Shown: positions 34,276-45,529, counted from the first letter of the stretch. The stretch is 64,000 nucleotides of DNA from Amycolatopsis sp. (GCF_025464955.1 NZ_JAODNM010000105.1:1-64000), one strand, 5' to 3'. The notes: generated by a model from the sequence alone, not told the origin. Numbers and translations: made by a program.

Positions 34276-36161
34276 ATGACCGAGGCTGGGACGATGGAGT
34301 CTGTGCCCGACGAGGCTCCCGAGCCGGATGAGCTCACGCTCGCCGCCGAGTTCGAGACCGCTGGGCGCGCGCAGTGGCAGGAGCTCGTCGCCGGGGTGCT
34401 GCGCAAGAGCGGTGCGCTGAAAGAAGGTTTCGACGGCGCGCCGGAGAGCTTGCTGACCACGCGGACCTACGACGGCATCGAAATCCAACCGCTGTACACC
34501 GCGGAGGACACCAGCCCGCCCGCCGGATTCCCCGGCGTTGCGCCCTTCGTGCGCGGCGCGCGGCCCGAGGGCTCGGTCGGCACCGGCTGGGACATCCGGG
34601 CCCTGCATACCTCCACCGACGCGCGCGCGGCCAACAAGGCGATCCTCGCCGACCTCGAGGGCGGCGTCACCTCGGTCTGGCTGCGTGTCGGTGGTGACGC
34701 GCTGCCTGTCGACGCGCTCGCCGACGCGCTGAACGAGGTCTACGTCGACCTCGCCCCGATCACCTTGGACGCCGGTGCGGAGTACGAAGCCGCAGCCGAA
34801 GCCCTCCTCGACGTCTTCGTCGAGCGTGGGGTGCCTGCCGCCCAGGCCCACGGCACCCTCGGAGCAGACCCGATCGGGTTACGCGCTCGCACCGGGCAGC
34901 CCCACGACGTCGCTCCGGCTGCCGCACTCGCCGCGCGCGTGGCCGCGAAGTACCCCGAGCTGCGCACGATCGTGGTCGACGGCACGGTCTTCCACGAGGC
35001 AGGCGGGTCCGACGCGCAGGAGTTGGGCGCGGCTGTCGCGGCCGGCGTCGCGTACCTGCGCGCGCTGACCGACGCGGGACTAGACGTCGACACCGCGGCG
35101 TCGCAGCTGGAGTTCCGGCTCGCCGCGGGCGCGGACCAGTTCCTCACCATCGCGAAGTTCCGCGCCGCGCGCCGCCTCTGGGCGCGGGTCGCCGAGGTCG
35201 CGGGCGCGAATCCGGAAGCCCGCGGGATGCGGCAGCACGCCGTCACCTCACCGTCGATGCTCACGCGCCGCGACCCCTGGGTGAACATGCTCCGCACGAC
35301 CGTGGCCTGTTTCGGCGCCGGAGTCGGCGGCGCGGACGCCATCACCGTGCTCCCGTTCGACGGCGCGATCGGCGTGTCGGACGCGTTTTCCCGGCGCGTC
35401 GCGCGCAACACGCACGCGATCCTGCTCGAGGAGTCGAAGCTTGCCGGGGTGATCGACCCGGCGGGCGGCTCCTGGTACGTCGAAAACCTCACCGACGAGC
35501 TCGCGCGCGTGGCGTGGGCCGAGTTCACCGGCATCGAACGCGAAGGCGGGATCGAGTCCGCTTTGGACTCCGGCTCGCTCGCCGGGCGGCTCGCCGAAAC
35601 CTGGGCCGCGCGGTCGAAGCGGATCGCCAACCGCAAGGACCCGATCACCGGCGTCAGCGAATTCCCCAACCTGGAAGAGAAACCGGTCGTCCGTGAGCCG
35701 GTTCCGTCCGTTGTGGAGGGTGGGCTGCCGCGCGTCCGGTACGCGCAGGACTACGAGGCCCTGCGCGACCGGTCCGACGCCTACCTAGCCGAACACGGCA
35801 AGCGGCCGCAGGTCTTCCTCGCCACCCTCGGCCCGGTCGCCGCGCACACCGCCCGCGCCGCGTTCGCGTCGAACCTGTTCCAGGCCGGCGGAATCGCGCC
35901 GATCGACCCGGGCGCGACCGAAGACGTCGTCGGCGACTTCACCAAGAGCGGCGCCACGATGGCCTGCATCTGCGGCAGCGACCGCTCCTACGGCGAACAG
36001 GCCGCCGAGGTCGCCGCGGCGCTGGCCGAAGCGGGCGCGGAAGCCGTGTTGCTGGCCGGGAAACCGACCGACGCTTACGGGCGCGTGACCGGGTTCGTCC
36101 ATGCGGGCTGTGACGCGCTCGCCGTGCTGAGGAGCACCCTCGAAACGCTGGGAGTCCCGCG

Positions 36162-36165
<4 letters not shown>
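34276..36165 (+). CDS. mutA: Methylmalonyl-CoA mutase small subunit
   Basis: The 629-residue beta subunit of the adenosylcobalamin-dependent mutase that turns methylmalonyl-CoA into succinyl-CoA. It has the TIM-barrel (TGWDIRALHT, YLRALTDAGLDVDTAASQLE, MLRTTVACFGAGVGGADAITV) and a degenerate B12 domain: FLATLGPVAAHTARAAF lacks the DxHxxG cobalt-binding motif, normal for the non-catalytic subunit. ATG 34276 is chosen over GTG 34255 because TACCAT (34262-34267) precedes it by eight bases, a probable leaderless promoter. Its stop overlaps the mutB start by four bases. First gene of a mutA-mutB-meaB operon. Confidence 0.95.
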
Positions 36166-38330
<2,165 letters not shown>

Positions 38331-38333
38331 CCG

Positions 38334-39320
38334 TTGGCGCGAAAGGTCGATGTCGCCGCGTACGCCGGGGGAGTGCTCGCCGGGGACCGCGGCGCGCTGT
38401 CCAAGGCGATCACGCTGGTCGAGTCGCAGCGGGCGGATCACCGAGCCCAGGCGCAGGAACTGCTGGTCGAGCTGCTGCCGCACGCCGGGGGAGCACACCG
38501 CGTCGGCATCACCGGCGTCCCCGGTGTCGGCAAGTCGACATTTATCGATCAGCTGGGGGTCGACCTGACCGGGCAGGGGCACCGCGTCGCCGTGCTCGCC
38601 GTCGACCCGTCGTCCACCCGCACCGGCGGCAGCATCCTCGGTGACAAGACGCGGATGGCGCGGCTCGCGGTGGACCCGGACGCGTTCATCCGCCCGTCGC
38701 CGACGTCCGGGACGCTCGGCGGGGTGGCCAGGGCTACCCGCGAGACGATCGTGCTGATGGAGGCGGCGGGGTACGACACCGTGCTCGTCGAGACCGTCGG
38801 GGTCGGGCAGTCCGAAGTGACCGTGTCGAACATGGTCGACTGCTTCCTGTTCCTGACCCTGGCGCGGACCGGCGACCAGCTGCAGGGCATCAAAAAAGGC
38901 GTGCTCGAGCTCGCCGACGTCATCGCTGTCAACAAGGCCGACGGGGACCACGAGCGCGACGCGAAACGGGCGGCCAGGGAGCTCGCCGGCGCGTTGCGGA
39001 TGATCTACGGGCCGGACGTTTCGTGGACGCCACCCGTGCTGACCTGCAGCGCGCTGACCGACGTCGGCCTGGACGAGGTCTGGAAGCAGGTCAGGCTGCA
39101 TCACGACACGCTCGACGCGTCCGGTGAGCTCGCCGAACGCCGTCGCCGTCAGCAGGTGGACTGGACCTGGGCGATGGTGCGTGAGCAGTTGCTCAGCCGG
39201 CTGACCGCGGAACCGCGGGTCAAAGCGGTCGTACCGGACATCGAGCAGGCCGTTCGCGACGGCGGGCTGACCGCGACGCTGGCCGCTCAGCGCATCCTCG
39301 ATGCGTTCAACGGCACGTGA
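38334..39320 (+). CDS. meaB: Methylmalonyl-CoA mutase-associated GTPase
   Basis: A 328-residue MeaB/ArgK G3E-type GTPase that guards and reactivates the B12 mutase. Walker A GVPGVGKST, DPSSTRTGGSILGDK, SPTSGTLGGVARAT, ETVGVGQSE (Walker B region), and NKADGD (base specificity). A C-terminal dimerisation helix pair follows (AERRRRQQVDWTWAMVREQL). The initiation codon is TTG at 38334, three bases after the mutB stop, with GGGAG at 38320-38324. Operon position and family leave little doubt. Confidence 0.95.
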   Translation: MARKVDVAAYAGGVLAGDRGALSKAITLVESQRADHRAQAQELLVELLPHAGGAHRVGITGVPGVGKSTFIDQLGVDLTGQGHRVAVLAVDPSSTRTGGSILGDKTRMARLAVDPDAFIRPSPTSGTLGGVARATRETIVLMEAAGYDTVLVETVGVGQSEVTVSNMVDCFLFLTLARTGDQLQGIKKGVLELADVIAVNKADGDHERDAKRAARELAGALRMIYGPDVSWTPPVLTCSALTDVGLDEVWKQVRLHHDTLDASGELAERRRRQQVDWTWAMVREQLLSRLTAEPRVKAVVPDIEQAVRDGGLTATLAAQRILDAFNGT

Positions 39321-39414
39321 TCTCGAAGCAGCAATACCTCGACACGCTCTGATGGCGGATGACTTCCACCGTCGAAACAGGGCACAATGTCGCTTCGTCG
39401 CCGGATGGGGAGTG

Positions 39415-39750
39415 ATGACGAAACTTCGAGGCCTGGTACTCGCCGGACTGATCGGCCTGCTCGCCGTGTGCGCGCCGCCGGCTCAGGCCGTCGTGTTCAC
39501 GCCCGCCGCTGCCGCTGGTCAGCTCGCCGCGTCCGCCCCGGTACCGGTGCTTTTGCAGCCGGAGCTGCGGCAGGCGCCGCCCGGCCCGGTGCTCGACCCG
39601 GCGAACACCAACGAGGCGAACACCCTGAAGACCAGGAACAAGGCCATCGCCGCCGGCGTCGCCGCGGTGCTGCTGCTCCTGGTGGTCTGGGGCCGCCGGG
39701 TGCGCTCGAAGAAGCGCAAAAAGCGCAACGACCAGGCCGCGGGCAAGTAA
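39415..39750 (+). CDS. Small secreted or membrane-tethered protein
   Basis: 111 residues. A signal-peptide-like start MTKLRGLVLAGLIGLLAVCAPPAQA is followed by an Ala/Pro-rich exported stretch, then a second hydrophobic helix (AIAAGVAAVLLLLVVWG, about 78-94) and a strongly basic end (RRVRSKKRKKRNDQAAGK). This predicts an exported loop anchored at its C-terminus with a cytoplasmic positive tail. No family recognised. ATG 39415 with GGGGAG just upstream; two longer N-terminal frames lack a signal sequence. Separated from meaB by about 95 bases. Confidence 0.7.
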   Translation: MTKLRGLVLAGLIGLLAVCAPPAQAVVFTPAAAAGQLAASAPVPVLLQPELRQAPPGPVLDPANTNEANTLKTRNKAIAAGVAAVLLLLVVWGRRVRSKKRKKRNDQAAGK

Positions 39751-39955
39751 CACCGAGTGTTCAGCCTGGCCGAATTTCGCTGAGCCGTTCAACGCAGATC
39801 CACTACCGGCCGTCTCCGACGCCGGTGCTCAGCGTGCCGCTTGCCGCTTGCATGGTGCACGATCGTCTGCAAATGCCTACAACAGTGAAGACCGACCGAT
39901 CGGCACGCTCAGTGATTTCCGCTGCGACAGCCGGTGCTGTGAAGGGTGGTGCAGT

Positions 39956-41251
39956 GTGACCGTGCTGGACTCACGACCGGAAGTTCCCGGCGACCGCGAG
40001 GACCGTGTTTCCTCTATCGAGTCGCTCGACGCGCTGATCACCGACGCCGGCGTCAGCATGGCACCTGTGCAGGACATGGGTAAGGGTCGTGGGCCGTTCT
40101 GGCTGGACAGCTGGCTGCTGGACAACGCCACCGATGTGCTCGCCTGGCGGCGGCACATCCACGCGCACCCCGAGCTGTCCCGGCAGGAGTTCCAGACCAC
40201 GGAACTCGTGCTCCGGGTGCTGCGTTCGGTCGGCCTGCAGCCGTGGCTCCTGCCCGGCGGCGTCGGCGTGGTGTGCGACATCGGCACCGGCGAGCGCTGT
40301 GTCGCGCTGCGCGCCGACATGGATGCGCTGCCGCTCGAAGAGGCGACCGGCCTGCCGTTCTCGTCGACCATCGAGGGCGCGGCGCACATGTGCGGCCACG
40401 ACGCGCACACGTCGATCCTGCTCGGCGCCGCGCGGGCACTGGCTTCCGCGCCCGAGCTGCCGGGGCGCGTGCGGTTGATCTTCCAGCCCGCGGAGGAGGT
40501 CATGCCCGGCGGAGCGCTGGACATGGTCGCCGCGGGCGCGCTCGAAGGCGTCGACCGGATCTTCGGGCTGCACTGCGACCCGCGCCTCGAGGTCGGCAAG
40601 GTCGGCACCCGGGTCGGCGCGCTGACCTCGGCCGCCGACCTGATCGAGCTGCGGCTGACCTCCCCCGGTGGGCACACCTCGCGGCCGCATCTGACGGCCG
40701 ACCTGGTGCACGCGCTCGGCACGGTCATCACGTCACTGCCTTCGGTGCTGTCCCGGCGCGTCGACCCGCGGTCGGGCACGGTGCTCGTCTGGGGCGCCGT
40801 CCACGCTGGTCAGGCCGCCAACGCGGTGCCGCAGGACGGGCGCCTGCTCGGCACGTTGCGCACCGCGGACCACCGGGTGTGGACCGAGCTGGAGCCGCTC
40901 GTCGCGTCCGCGGTGGAGTCGCTGCTGGCCCCGACCGGCGTCGGGTTCTCGCTGGACTACCGGCGCGGCGTCCCGCCCGTGGTGAGCGACGAGGAAAGCG
41001 CCACCGTGCTCCGCGCCGGCGTCGAAGCTGCGCTGGGCGACGAAGCCCTCGTCCCGACGGAGCAGTCGTCCGGTGGTGAGGACTTCGGCTGGTACCTCGA
41101 GCACGTCGAAGGCGCCTTCGCACGCCTCGGCGTCTGGTCCGGTGAGGGCCCCATGTCCGACATCCACCGCCCGTCCTTCGTCCTCGACGAACGAGCCCTC
41201 ATGGTCGGCGTCCGCGTCATGGTCCACGCCGCCCTCGCCGCCCTGGCCTAA
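39956..41251 (+). CDS. M20-family amidohydrolase (AmiA/AmiB-like)
   Basis: A protein of about 431 residues. Peptidase M20 features: RRHIHAHPELSRQEFQT, RADMDALPLEE, and metal ligands in MCGHDAHTSILLGAA, FQPAEEVMPGGALDM and FGLHCDPRLEVG; the lid domain follows. It belongs with N-acyl-amino-acid / hippurate hydrolases such as mycobacterial AmiA1/AmiB1, whose genes sit in the same neighbourhood as deoD, pmmB and lpdA. The start is uncertain; GTG 39956 keeps a 36-residue lead without family match. A later ATG (MAPVQDMG) is possible. Followed by a short-repeat array (41257-41333). Confidence 0.88.
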   Translation: MTVLDSRPEVPGDREDRVSSIESLDALITDAGVSMAPVQDMGKGRGPFWLDSWLLDNATDVLAWRRHIHAHPELSRQEFQTTELVLRVLRSVGLQPWLLPGGVGVVCDIGTGERCVALRADMDALPLEEATGLPFSSTIEGAAHMCGHDAHTSILLGAARALASAPELPGRVRLIFQPAEEVMPGGALDMVAAGALEGVDRIFGLHCDPRLEVGKVGTRVGALTSAADLIELRLTSPGGHTSRPHLTADLVHALGTVITSLPSVLSRRVDPRSGTVLVWGAVHAGQAANAVPQDGRLLGTLRTADHRVWTELEPLVASAVESLLAPTGVGFSLDYRRGVPPVVSDEESATVLRAGVEAALGDEALVPTEQSSGGEDFGWYLEHVEGAFARLGVWSGEGPMSDIHRPSFVLDERALMVGVRVMVHAALAALA

Positions 41252-41256
41252 GCCGC

Positions 41257-41333
41257 GAGTCCCACGTTCAAACGCGCGAGTCCCACGTTCGGGACCGGGG
41301 AGTCCCACACTCAAGCGAGTGAGTCCCACGTTC
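41257..41333 (+). repeat. Family D short-repeat array, four copies of GAGTCCCACGTTC
   Basis: Copies at 41257-41269, 41278-41290, 41300-41312 (GAGTCCCACACTC) and 41321-41333, spaced 21-22 bases apart, starting six bases after the M20 hydrolase stop. An inverted set lies at 42354-42430 on the other side of the DUF559 gene. The spacing near two helical turns is notable. The function is unknown; they could form a terminator with the inverted partner or be a genome-wide interspersed repeat. Confidence 0.75.
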
Positions 41334-41447
41334 GCCGTCGTCAAGTCGACGGCGGCGTACGAGGCCGAGTTATCCACAGCTGACGTAGTTATCCACATAT
41401 TGGGGATAGTCGCTCTCGGTGTGCGGAAAATACCTCACAGTGGGTGA

Positions 41448-42347
41448 GTGACTTCACTACCGGAACGAACGCACGGTGCCTACTCGCGCACCGAACTGAC
41501 TCAACTCCTGGGTGCGAAGGGACTCCACGCCGTGCTTACCGAGCGGCGGTTACTTCCGTTCTCCAGAGAGGTGCTCGTCGAGGCGCATCGAGCTACCGAC
41601 TTCGCTACGCGTGCAGCAGCTTCGCTGCTGCACGCCGGCCCGCTCGCCGCGCTGTACGGGCTCAGCTCGCTGGCCATGTTCGGATGTTCGGCGGCCGATC
41701 GTGCGCCGATCCACGTCTTGGTTCCCTACCAACGCAAACTGCGACATCGCCCAGGGTTGATCGTGCATCAGGGGCGTTTCGATGCTTTCGACGTGGACGA
41801 ACTGGACGGGCTTAGGGTGACCTCGATGGATTTCGCGCTTGCCGAGGTTCTTTGTCGTGGTGACCGGCGCACTGGGCTGGCTTGCGCAGACCAGGCTCTC
41901 GCTCTTCTCCCGGAGAGCGAACGCACGACCTTCCGGGCCTGGACTGAGGAGCGGATCCTCGCTCGGTCCGATCCGAGGGGTATCCGACGCGCCTTGTTCC
42001 TGCTGAATCTCGCAACCGGCCTCGCGGAATCCCCGCCCGAGAGTTGGACGCTGTTGGACTTGATCGACGCTGGTCTGCCGGTTCCGGTTCTTCAGTTCCC
42101 GGTCTGTGATCTGGCGGGGAACGAGATATACCGACTCGACTTCGCCTGGCCCGAAATTCGCGTAGCCGTCGAGTACGACGGCTACGAGGCTCACGAGCAC
42201 CGAATCTCGCGCGACGCAGCCCGCGATGAGGATTTGCGGCGTCGCGGGTGGATGGTGATCAGGGCCGATGCCGCTGATTTGAAGAATCCCAGTCGCCTTA
42301 TCACAGCTGTTGAAGCGGCGTTCAGGGTTCGAGGGCTTGCCGCGTGA
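41448..42347 (+). CDS. AbiEi-like / DUF559 (Vsr-like endonuclease fold) protein
   Basis: 299 residues. The N-terminal part resembles the AbiEi-type antitoxin/transcription-regulator leader found in many actinobacterial DUF559 proteins (AYSRTELTQLLGAKGLHAVL, AASLLHAGPLAALYGLSSLA). The C-terminus has the PD-(D/E)XK-like core: RLDFAWPEIRVAVEYDGYEAH and RDEDLRRRGWMVIRADAADL. The DUF559 domain suggests nucleic-acid cleavage, but no partner toxin or methylase is adjacent. GTG 41448; CACAGT at 41436-41441 lies six bases before, a possible leaderless promoter. The gene is enclosed by oppositely oriented family D arrays. Confidence 0.7.
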   Translation: MTSLPERTHGAYSRTELTQLLGAKGLHAVLTERRLLPFSREVLVEAHRATDFATRAAASLLHAGPLAALYGLSSLAMFGCSAADRAPIHVLVPYQRKLRHRPGLIVHQGRFDAFDVDELDGLRVTSMDFALAEVLCRGDRRTGLACADQALALLPESERTTFRAWTEERILARSDPRGIRRALFLLNLATGLAESPPESWTLLDLIDAGLPVPVLQFPVCDLAGNEIYRLDFAWPEIRVAVEYDGYEAHEHRISRDAARDEDLRRRGWMVIRADAADLKNPSRLITAVEAAFRVRGLAA

Positions 42348-42353
42348 GTGTCG

Positions 42354-42430
42354 ATGTGGGACTCATCGGCTTGAGTGGGGGACTCGCCCGCTCTGAACGT
42401 GGGACGCGCGCGTTTGAACGTGGGACTCGC
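42354..42430 (-). repeat. Family D short-repeat array, inverted set
   Basis: Four complementary copies (GAACGTGGGACTC or near variants; at about 42354-42364, 42373-42385, 42394-42406 and 42416-42428) follow the DUF559 stop and precede the convergent GGCT gene stop. They mirror the direct array at 41257-41333. Confidence 0.7.
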
Positions 42431-42434
42431 GTGG

Positions 42435-42884
42435 TTAGCCGGTGATGCCGGTGCAGGGGCGGGTGCGGAGGGCGTCGACGTAGTCGGCGGGGGCGCCGGC
42501 GGCTTCGGCCGCGTCGGCGAGGACGCCGATGTAGCGGGCCGAGGGGAGGCCGCCTTCGTAGCCATCGAGGACGTAGAGCCAGGCGAGGACGGAGCCGTCC
42601 ATGGTCTGCACGCGCAGTCGGATCTTGTTGTGCATGCCGAGCTCGCCGCCTTCCCAGCGGTCGAGGCCGTCCTCGTCCAGGGTGACGTCGTAGAGCACGA
42701 CGAACACCCGCGAGCCGGCGTCCTCGACGATGGTCGCGAGCGCGCCCTCCCAGCCGAGGTCCTCGCCGCCGAAGGTCAGCCGCCAGCCTTCCAGCCAGCC
42801 TGTTCCGGCCATCGGCGAATGGGGAGCGCGCTGCATCATCTGAGCGGGCTCCATGTTGGATCCGTACGCGGCATACAACGTCAC
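42435..42884 (-). CDS. Gamma-glutamylcyclotransferase-like protein
   Basis: 149 residues with the GGCT/AIG2-like fold: TLYAAYGSNMEPAQMMQRAP is the characteristic YGSNM loop, then GWRLTFGGEDLGWEGALATI and VVLYDVTLDEDGLDRWEG. The family acts on gamma-glutamyl-amine or amino-acid compounds, though many members are unassigned. The conserved region around the expected catalytic Glu (RWEGGELG) is present. GTG 42884 follows TAGGCT by seven bases on the minus strand, so it is leaderless. In mycobacteria a gene of this position sits beside lpdA. Confidence 0.8.
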   Translation of the reverse strand: MTLYAAYGSNMEPAQMMQRAPHSPMAGTGWLEGWRLTFGGEDLGWEGALATIVEDAGSRVFVVLYDVTLDEDGLDRWEGGELGMHNKIRLRVQTMDGSVLAWLYVLDGYEGGLPSARYIGVLADAAEAAGAPADYVDALRTRPCTGITG

Positions 42885-43015
42885 GACGCACAGCCTAGCG
42901 ACCTCCTGATCACCGAAGACGACGCACGTCGCGTGTCCGGCCGCTCAACCGGATGAACGGTCGCCCGCGTACGGTGGGCGCCATCCACAGCAGGTGTGTC
43001 AAGAGGAGGAATCGA

Positions 43016-44419
43016 GTGACCAGGATCGTGATCATGGGCGGCGGCCCGGCGGGTTACGAAGCAGCTCTGGTCGCCGCGCAACACGGCGCCGACGTGACTG
43101 TCGTCGAGCGTGACGGGCTAGGCGGCGCGTGTGTCCTCTATGACTGCGTGCCGTCGAAGACGTTCATCGCGTCCTCCGGCGCGCGGGCGAACATGCACGG
43201 ACTCGCCGAGCTCGGCATCATGACCGACCCGGGCGACACCGGCGTCGACCTCCCGACCGTCCACGGGCGGGTGAAGGGGCTCGCGCTCGCGCAGTCCGCC
43301 GACATCCGCGCCCGGGTCCAGCGCGAAGGCGTCCGTGTCATCTCCGGGCAGGCCCGTTTCTGCGACGACGAGCCGGGCCTGGCGATGCACAAGATCGTGG
43401 TGACCGACACCGGCGCCGAAAACGAGGTGCTCAACGCCGACGTCGTCCTCATCGCCACCGGCGCCACCCCGCGGGTGCTGCCCGGTGCCGTCCCCGACGG
43501 CGAGCGCATCCTCGACTGGCGTCAGCTCTACGACCTGCAAGAGCTGCCCGAACACCTCGCCGTGATCGGCTCCGGCGTGACCGGGGCCGAATTCGCCTCC
43601 GCCTACACCGAGATGGGCGTGAAGGTCACCGTCGTCTCCAGCCGCGACCGGGTCCTGCCGCACGAGGACGCCGACGCCGCCGCCGTGCTGGAGGAGGTCT
43701 TCTCCCAGCGCGGCACCACCGTCGCGAAGCACGCGCGCGCGGACAAGGTCGAGCGCACCCGCGACGGCGTCAAGGTCCACCTCGCCGACGGCCGGGTGAT
43801 CGAGGCCAGCCACGCGCTGATGACCGTCGGGTCCATTCCGAACACCACCGACATCGGGCTCGACAAGGTCGGCATCGTGCCCGGCCCCGGCGGGTTCATC
43901 ACCGTGGACCGCGTTTCGCGCACCAGCGTCTCCGGCATCTACGCGGCGGGCGACTGCACCGGCGTGCTCATGCTCGCCTCCGTCGCCAGCATGCAGGGCC
44001 GGATCGCGATGTGGCACGCGCTCGGCGAAGGCGTCGCCCCGATCAAGCTGAAGACCGTCGCGGCGAACGTCTTCACCCATCCCGAGATCGCCACCGTCGG
44101 CATCAGCCAGGCCGCGATCGACGCCGGCGAGGTGCCGGCGCGCACGATCATGCTCCCGTTGGCCACCAACGCGCGCGCGAAGATGGAAGGCTTACGGCAC
44201 GGGTTCGTGAAGCTCTTCTGCCGCCCGGCCACCGGCGTCGTCGTCGGCGGGGTCGTCGTGGCGCCCTCGGCGAGCGAGCTCATCCTTCCCATCGCGCTCG
44301 CCGTGCAGAACCAGCTCACAGTGGAACATCTGGCACTGACATTTTCGGTGTACCCGTCGCTGTCCGGGTCGATCACCGAGGCCGGGCGCCAGCTGATGCG
44401 TCACGACGATCTCGACTGA
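43016..44419 (+). CDS. lpdA: Flavoprotein disulfide reductase, LpdA-like NAD(P)H quinone reductase
   Basis: A 467-residue FAD/NAD(P) pyridine nucleotide-disulfide reductase. FAD site IMGGGPAGYEAALVAAQ; redox loop GGACVLYDCVPSKT with two Cys spaced CxxxxC; NAD(P) site VIGSGVTGAEFASAY; C-terminal dimerisation domain through NQLTVEHLALTFSVYPSLSG. The canonical His-Glu acid/base pair (HxHPTLxE) is not there, so it is not lipoamide dehydrogenase; M. tuberculosis LpdA, its probable relative, reduces quinones. Here the first cysteine of the loop is kept, unlike what I recall of the mycobacterial protein. GTG 43016 has AGAGGAGG at an ideal distance. Confidence 0.88.
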   Translation: MTRIVIMGGGPAGYEAALVAAQHGADVTVVERDGLGGACVLYDCVPSKTFIASSGARANMHGLAELGIMTDPGDTGVDLPTVHGRVKGLALAQSADIRARVQREGVRVISGQARFCDDEPGLAMHKIVVTDTGAENEVLNADVVLIATGATPRVLPGAVPDGERILDWRQLYDLQELPEHLAVIGSGVTGAEFASAYTEMGVKVTVVSSRDRVLPHEDADAAAVLEEVFSQRGTTVAKHARADKVERTRDGVKVHLADGRVIEASHALMTVGSIPNTTDIGLDKVGIVPGPGGFITVDRVSRTSVSGIYAAGDCTGVLMLASVASMQGRIAMWHALGEGVAPIKLKTVAANVFTHPEIATVGISQAAIDAGEVPARTIMLPLATNARAKMEGLRHGFVKLFCRPATGVVVGGVVVAPSASELILPIALAVQNQLTVEHLALTFSVYPSLSGSITEAGRQLMRHDDLD

Positions 44420-44513
44420 AACCCGATCTCGACGGATGTGCCGGGAATAAGCAACCTCCAGGGGGTGCTTGACGTCTTGTGGCGTGTTGAGGCAATACGT
44501 ACGAGGGGTTTAA

Positions 44514-45020
44514 GTGAGCAAGAGGACCGCATTCGTCGCCGCGCTGGCGCTGGGTTTGACCTTTCTGGTGGGTTCGTCGAACGGGTTCGCCCAGCCGGCT
44601 TCCACCACCCCGGCTGCGCCCGCCGCGCCGGACGCTTCGGGACACGTCCAGCTGAACGCCGACACCGCGGTCACCACCGGCCTGACAGACAAGTACGCCA
44701 ACGGTGACCTGAACGTCGCGCTCGGCGAGTGCCTGCCGGCGGGCACTCCCGCCGGCGGACCTTCGCCCGCGTCGACCACGTTCTCCTCGCCGGTGCTGAC
44801 GTTCTCGGGTTACACGTTCCTGCCGACGATCGGGGTGGCCGCCAACGTCACCGCGAACGCGACGCTCAAGCCGGGCACCAAGGCCGGTAGCTACCCGCTC
44901 GTGATGAACTGCGCCGGGAAGACCTACCGTGCGACATTCACCGTGACCAAGCCCGCTCCGCAGGTGCGCAAGGTGCCCATGGGCGCCCCGTACACCGGTG
45001 GCGGCGGCACGGCCGAATAA
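44514..45020 (+). CDS. Secreted protein with C-terminal GAPYTGGGG motif
   Basis: 168 residues. Signal peptide: basic n-region, AFVAALALGLTFLVGSS, cleavage near GFAQPA. The mature part is beta-rich (DKYANGDLNVALGECLP, KAGSYPLVMNCAGKTYRATFTVTK) with two cysteines, likely an Ig-like fold. It ends VRKVPMGAPYTGGGGTAE and stops, without the membrane helix and basic tail that follow the same motif in the paralogue at 45530. It is thus either a secreted form or has lost its anchor. GTG 44514, with GAGGGG at 44503-44508. A classical terminator follows at 45040. Confidence 0.8.
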   Translation: MSKRTAFVAALALGLTFLVGSSNGFAQPASTTPAAPAAPDASGHVQLNADTAVTTGLTDKYANGDLNVALGECLPAGTPAGGPSPASTTFSSPVLTFSGYTFLPTIGVAANVTANATLKPGTKAGSYPLVMNCAGKTYRATFTVTKPAPQVRKVPMGAPYTGGGGTAE

Positions 45021-45039
45021 GACACGGATGCACGGAAAG

Positions 45040-45072
45040 ACCGCCGGTGGCACTTCTGCCCGGCGGTTTTTT
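45040..45072 (+). terminator. Rho-independent terminator
   Basis: ACCGCCGG (45040-45047), a 12-base loop, CCGGCGGT (45060-45067), then TTTTT. It follows the stop of the secreted protein gene by 20 bases. It is one of the few textbook intrinsic terminators in the window. Confidence 0.9.
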
Positions 45073-45189
45073 CATGTCCGGACCACGAAGATCGCGAATG
45101 GCCAGGTCGCAATTGTTTCGTTATCCGGTGGGGCAACCTGCGCCGGCCGGCATGCGTGTTCGTAGGGCAAGGAAGATAAAAGGAGTGTC

Positions 45190-45372
45190 GGGGCAGCAGG
45201 CCTCCGTCGAGGTGGGCTGCGAGACTCGCTCAGCCGCCATCTGGCGGTACGGCGGATCCAGCGTCGGTACACCGGGTTGATCGCCGCGCCCGTCGGTTCG
45301 GGTGTGCTGGTCGCCGGAACGGGAGTCGGCATGGTGGTTTATTGCCGTCGTCAGATCAACCGCAAGAATTAG
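45190..45372 (+). pseudogene. Degenerate copy of a sortase-substrate C-terminal tail
   Basis: Nucleotides from about 45190 (GGGGCAGCAG) to the TAG at 45370-45372 align with the 3' end of the gene at 45530-46198. The segment ACGGCGGATCCAGCG carries a one-base insertion; after it the frame reads YTGLIAAPVGSGVLVAG and ends VVYCRRQINRKN then stop, like the anchor and basic tail of the intact gene. The GAPQTGGG part is scrambled. No start or signal peptide. Together with the truncated gene at 44514 it indicates duplication and decay of an anchored protein. Confidence 0.75.
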
Positions 45373-45529
45373 CCCCACCGCGAATTCGCGAGCAACCCGA
45401 TACGGGTACGAACGTCTTTAGGGGTGTAAGGCAAACAAAGGGGAAATCGCTTCAGGGGGAAACTGGAGTGATTTCCCGAGGGCGCGCGGAGGGGATCCGC
45501 GCAATTCCACAGGTATAAGGGGAACGAAA

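Noticed and set aside
41257..42430. CRISPR array formed by the GAGTCCCACGTTC repeats
   Set aside because: The repeats are only 13 bases, spacers are 8-10 bases and there are no cas genes.
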